Part shown: positions 61,001 through 64,000 of the stretch, piece by piece
Layout of the letters: every line of letters starts with the position of its first letter
How positions within the stretch are numbered: the first letter of the stretch is position 1
From: Dicaeum eximium
Lineage: Eukaryota; Chordata; Aves; Passeriformes; Dicaeidae
Direction of reading: 5' to 3'
Length of the DNA stretch: 64,000 nt
Assembly: GCA_013396995.1 (NCBI GenBank)
Contig: VWZP01010350.1
Location: 2,352,806-2,416,805 of the forward strand
Notes under the pieces: generated by a model
The model's database searches: none
The model's input: only the letters and a program-made list of their open reading frames with translations
Told to the model about the DNA's origin: nothing
Position numbers and translations under genes: made by a program

Positions 61001-64000
61001 ACAAGACGGTTTGGATTTTGATGGGATGCTTATGACAAACACAGACAGCAAGAGACCCAGATCTCTCATGTAAAATAATACAAAAAACTCTGGATAAAAT
61101 ACTGTGTGTGTGATGTCTTCAGTTAGTAATATTTTTGGAAGACTAAAGGCAATTTTGTTTGGCTGATTTGTGTTACTTGGAGGTGACCATGTGCATAAAC
61201 TATAACAGGAAGTCAGTATTTCTGAAAATTTATATAAGATAATTTAGCCAGAGAAGTGTGACCTGCTGACTCATTGTCCCAAAATGGTATCAGTCTAAAA
61301 TATCATTGCAAGTGTGAGCTGAATTCTCATATAAGCCCTAAATGGGACAGACAGTAGCTCCATACATTAGGAGGACAGGCTGTCGTAGCTGTATCCAGTA
61401 GAGAAGAACAAGGAAAGAATCCTAAAACCATTAATCATAAGGAAAAAAGATTAAAACTTTCAGTCTTAGTGCAAATTGGCAAGTGCAAGCTGTAAACTGT
61501 AATTCATGAGAAACAACAATTAGCTTAGAATGGCTTCCTAAGAGACCTTTGATTCTGGAACAGCAGATGAGTTCAGCTTCTGTTGGACTGCACACCAAGG
61601 GCATGTAAGTAGTTCAAGCCAATTTTTGAATTTTTGCACTACATGAAATGGTCTCAAATTTCCTTGTAAAAAAAGCCCATCTGGAATGGTCAACGAGATG
61701 TGCTAAAGAAAACATCACCACATAAGAAAATGAAACTCTATATTGATTAGAGAAAAAAAAATTGAATCAGTTAATGGACGGTAACATTATTGTTTAAAGA
61801 AAAGGCTCTTAGAAGAGCCTATATACATAGCAAAAAAGGACACCAAAAAAAGCAAACCTCCTCAACATCTCAGGTTTCAAATATTTAGACAGGTATAGGG
61901 TAGCTTCCTTTTCTCATGACCCTGCTTTTGAAGGAAAAATAAGCTTCCCCTTTAAAATTCAATAGCTATCAAGATTCCTAAAATTTTCTTTTATTCTTGT
62001 TGTTGAAAGGTAAAATTCAGATTTAAAGCTAAAGACTCTAACTCACTCTACTGAATACAGCTGTTGCTATGTCATAATTATAGAATAATCATAGAGCAAT
62101 GTGATATAGGGTTTTTATTGACATGGATATGAAGGAGTTGTATTACTGTGCCCGAGCTGCTTGTTACTTCCATGCTGTTTGTTTTTGGAGACAGAAGTAC
62201 ATTTTACAGCTTTCCCTCTGCCCAAATAAAGAAGGCTTTTATAGCAACCATCCCAAGCATTTTTTTCCCCTGAACCTCATATGCTAAAATAAAAGGAAAA
62301 AAAGAAGGAAAAAGAGATAACTATTCTTCAAGTGTTTAGAAAATTTTAAAGAGTGGCACAGGTTTCTTCATTTTTCTGCTTATAAAGTTAATGACTGTGA
62401 TGGAAAGTCTGAAGTCCTGACAAAGAATTTGAAAATGAGGTCAAAATAGAGCATCTTAGAGAAGTAGCACAGATGTGTTAGCTAATATTTGTGTGCTCAC
62501 ACACATATTCAAATTGCTTCTTTCAAAAAGAGTTGTCAATTATTTCAGATGTTTACAAGATAGAAATTGGTGTTTCCTATTTGCCTAAACTTCAGATTTT
62601 GTGAGAAAAGAAGGAAAACTTTATCAGAAAATAAAAGAAAGGAAGATTAACTTTTCCAGATTGCTGGAATATCAATGGAGCGGGAAAAAGGAAGTTAAAA
62701 ATGAGTGGATAATTACAGTTGACATATAGCTTTGTGATTTACTACATGGATACTATTCATGTACATAGACTCTATAGGCACTTTATATAATAGCCATGTA
62801 ATTAATGTATACATTATTAATATATAAGTGCTTCTATTAAGGAATGTCATTAATGATTCTGCCATGCTGAAGTTGTAAGATACAACCTAGTGTGATCCCC
62901 ATAAGGCATTTATTCTGGTCGGTCAGAATTAAGACAAAAAAGCTGCACCAAATTCTTACCAGTACATAAAATCTAATAAAAGTCTATGAAAGTAGCCAGT
63001 CTAATTGCCCTGAAAAGGAAGAACACAGGCCAATTTTTGGTGAAATGGGCAGGAAAGATATGTAAGTAGATTAAGGAGAACTAAAAATATACTCAGGCCT
63101 TGAAATATAGTCAGATCTGTAAGAAAAGGCTATAGGAAGGACTGCACTAATATATATTCAAAGTTTAAAAATATAAACCTTTTTGTTTTCCCTGTGTCCA
63201 GTTTCAAAATAACTGTGGAAATTAGAAAAGGACTGAGCAGTTCTGAGAGGAATAACATTTACAGATTCCTATTACTGGCATAAGACAATCCATTTATTTT
63301 TTGCAAGTTTCTGCATAACAATAGAAAAATGTTCACCTTCCACTGAGAACTGTAAAACAGAATGTCTTCACAAGACTTCAGAAAAAGAATAATAATTAGT
63401 GAGTGGAAGGTTAACTATAATAATTACAGCTGGGAGCAGAGAGTTTAAGACTGAAATTTAATCAGTTCTGTCAAAATAAGTTAAAGAAAAGAATACTTAG
63501 TCACAATGTTTTAATGTACACAGTTCAGGTGTTTTCTCTGAGTCTGCCTTGAGGTCTACAGGCTTTAGGTCCCCCTGCCTTTTTTGTACCTGTAAGTGAT
63601 GTATGGTTTCTTGAATACAAGAACATTCTCTGCACAGGTGAAACTGAACTGTGAAGGGACAGAGCTCAAAGGCCAAACACAATCAGAAGCATCAGTTTTT
63701 ATCAACATTTTCTGGCAGCAGAGCTCCACTCAATGGTTTGGTAAGTTCTCCAGCACTTCCAATAGTTCTATGAATTTTTCTGTACAGTTTAGTTAAAACA
63801 AGAACTCAGAAGTCTATTGAATTCAATAGGAATTGAATTGGGCCCAAGATTTCCCTACTCCATTTTCATATGGATGAAGTTAATCTTGTATGTCTTACTG
63901 GGTTTTTTTGTGTTTGCCTGCCATGAGAGGACTGATTCATTCTGCCTCTGCCCCTTCTTTATACATTTATTCTTGTGTAGAGAGTGTGAATTGAGCAAGG
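58021..64000. other. Probable intergenic sequence 3' of ETV1
   Basis: AT-rich sequence without a recognisable gene. Further AATAAA hexamers at 59139, 59888 and 60571 mean that an even longer 3' UTR cannot be excluded. A possible old repeat remnant containing 'gaattcaataggaattgaattgggccc' lies near 63817-63845. In mammals the region 3' of ETV1 is a long gene desert toward ARL4A; this is from memory. Confidence 0.6.

Noticed and set aside
1..64000. CRISPR arrays, operons, phage or bacterial elements, tRNA or rRNA genes
   Set aside because: No regularly spaced repeats, no dense coding and no tRNA/rRNA signatures; the spliced ETV1 gene and CR1 show this is vertebrate nuclear DNA.
58021..64000. 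A second gene 3' of ETV1
   Set aside because: Only short, composition-driven open frames; no paired splice sites with a recognisable protein.

Overview
This window is a stretch of a vertebrate nuclear genome. It is most likely from a bird, or at least a sauropsid. The reasons are a short CR1 LINE 3' end, only sparse ancient interspersed repeats, AT-rich introns, and a protein close to but not identical with the mammalian one. It contains one recognisable gene, on the + strand: the 3' two-thirds of ETV1 (ER81), an ETS-family transcription factor of the PEA3 subgroup. No prokaryotic-type features, no second protein gene and no convincing RNA gene were seen.

Layout. Bases 1-3047 are the end of an upstream ETV1 intron; the first coding exons, about 60 residues, lie outside the window. 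Nine coding exons follow: 3048-3101, 23173-23302, 24847-25035, 28813-29060, 41021-41089, 43453-43521, 46562-46731, 50214-50315 and 52890-53111 (stop TAA). Together they give 1253 nt. With the 181 nt expected upstream this makes exactly the 477-codon frame plus stop of full-length ETV1. A long 3' UTR follows from 53112, with several AATAAA signals; its end is uncertain and may be near 58 kb. The remainder looks intergenic. In mammals the 3' side of ETV1 is a gene desert, and nothing here contradicts that.

How the parts work together. The first exons here carry the end of the acidic transactivation domain with a VP-type degron. Exons 2-6 carry the regulatory middle, with MAP-kinase, RSK/PKA and SUMO sites that can be read directly. 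The last three exons carry the ETS DNA-binding domain and the C-terminal tail. Several middle exons (54, 69 and 69 nt) have matching phase and can be skipped without changing the frame.

The most notable observation is the 69-nt exon at 41021-41089. Its donor reads AAG|TTAAGT, not AAG|GTAAGT, so the obligatory GT is missing. The only GT next to it would frameshift the protein before the ETS domain. Other points are an in-frame open extension with a strong acceptor and a Kozak-like ATG upstream of the 248-nt exon, a possible poison exon in the 20-kb intron, a perfect 12-bp intronic hairpin, a 17-bp tandem triplet near an ETS exon, and candidate regulatory blocks. Human ETV1 comparisons are from memory; no alignment was run.
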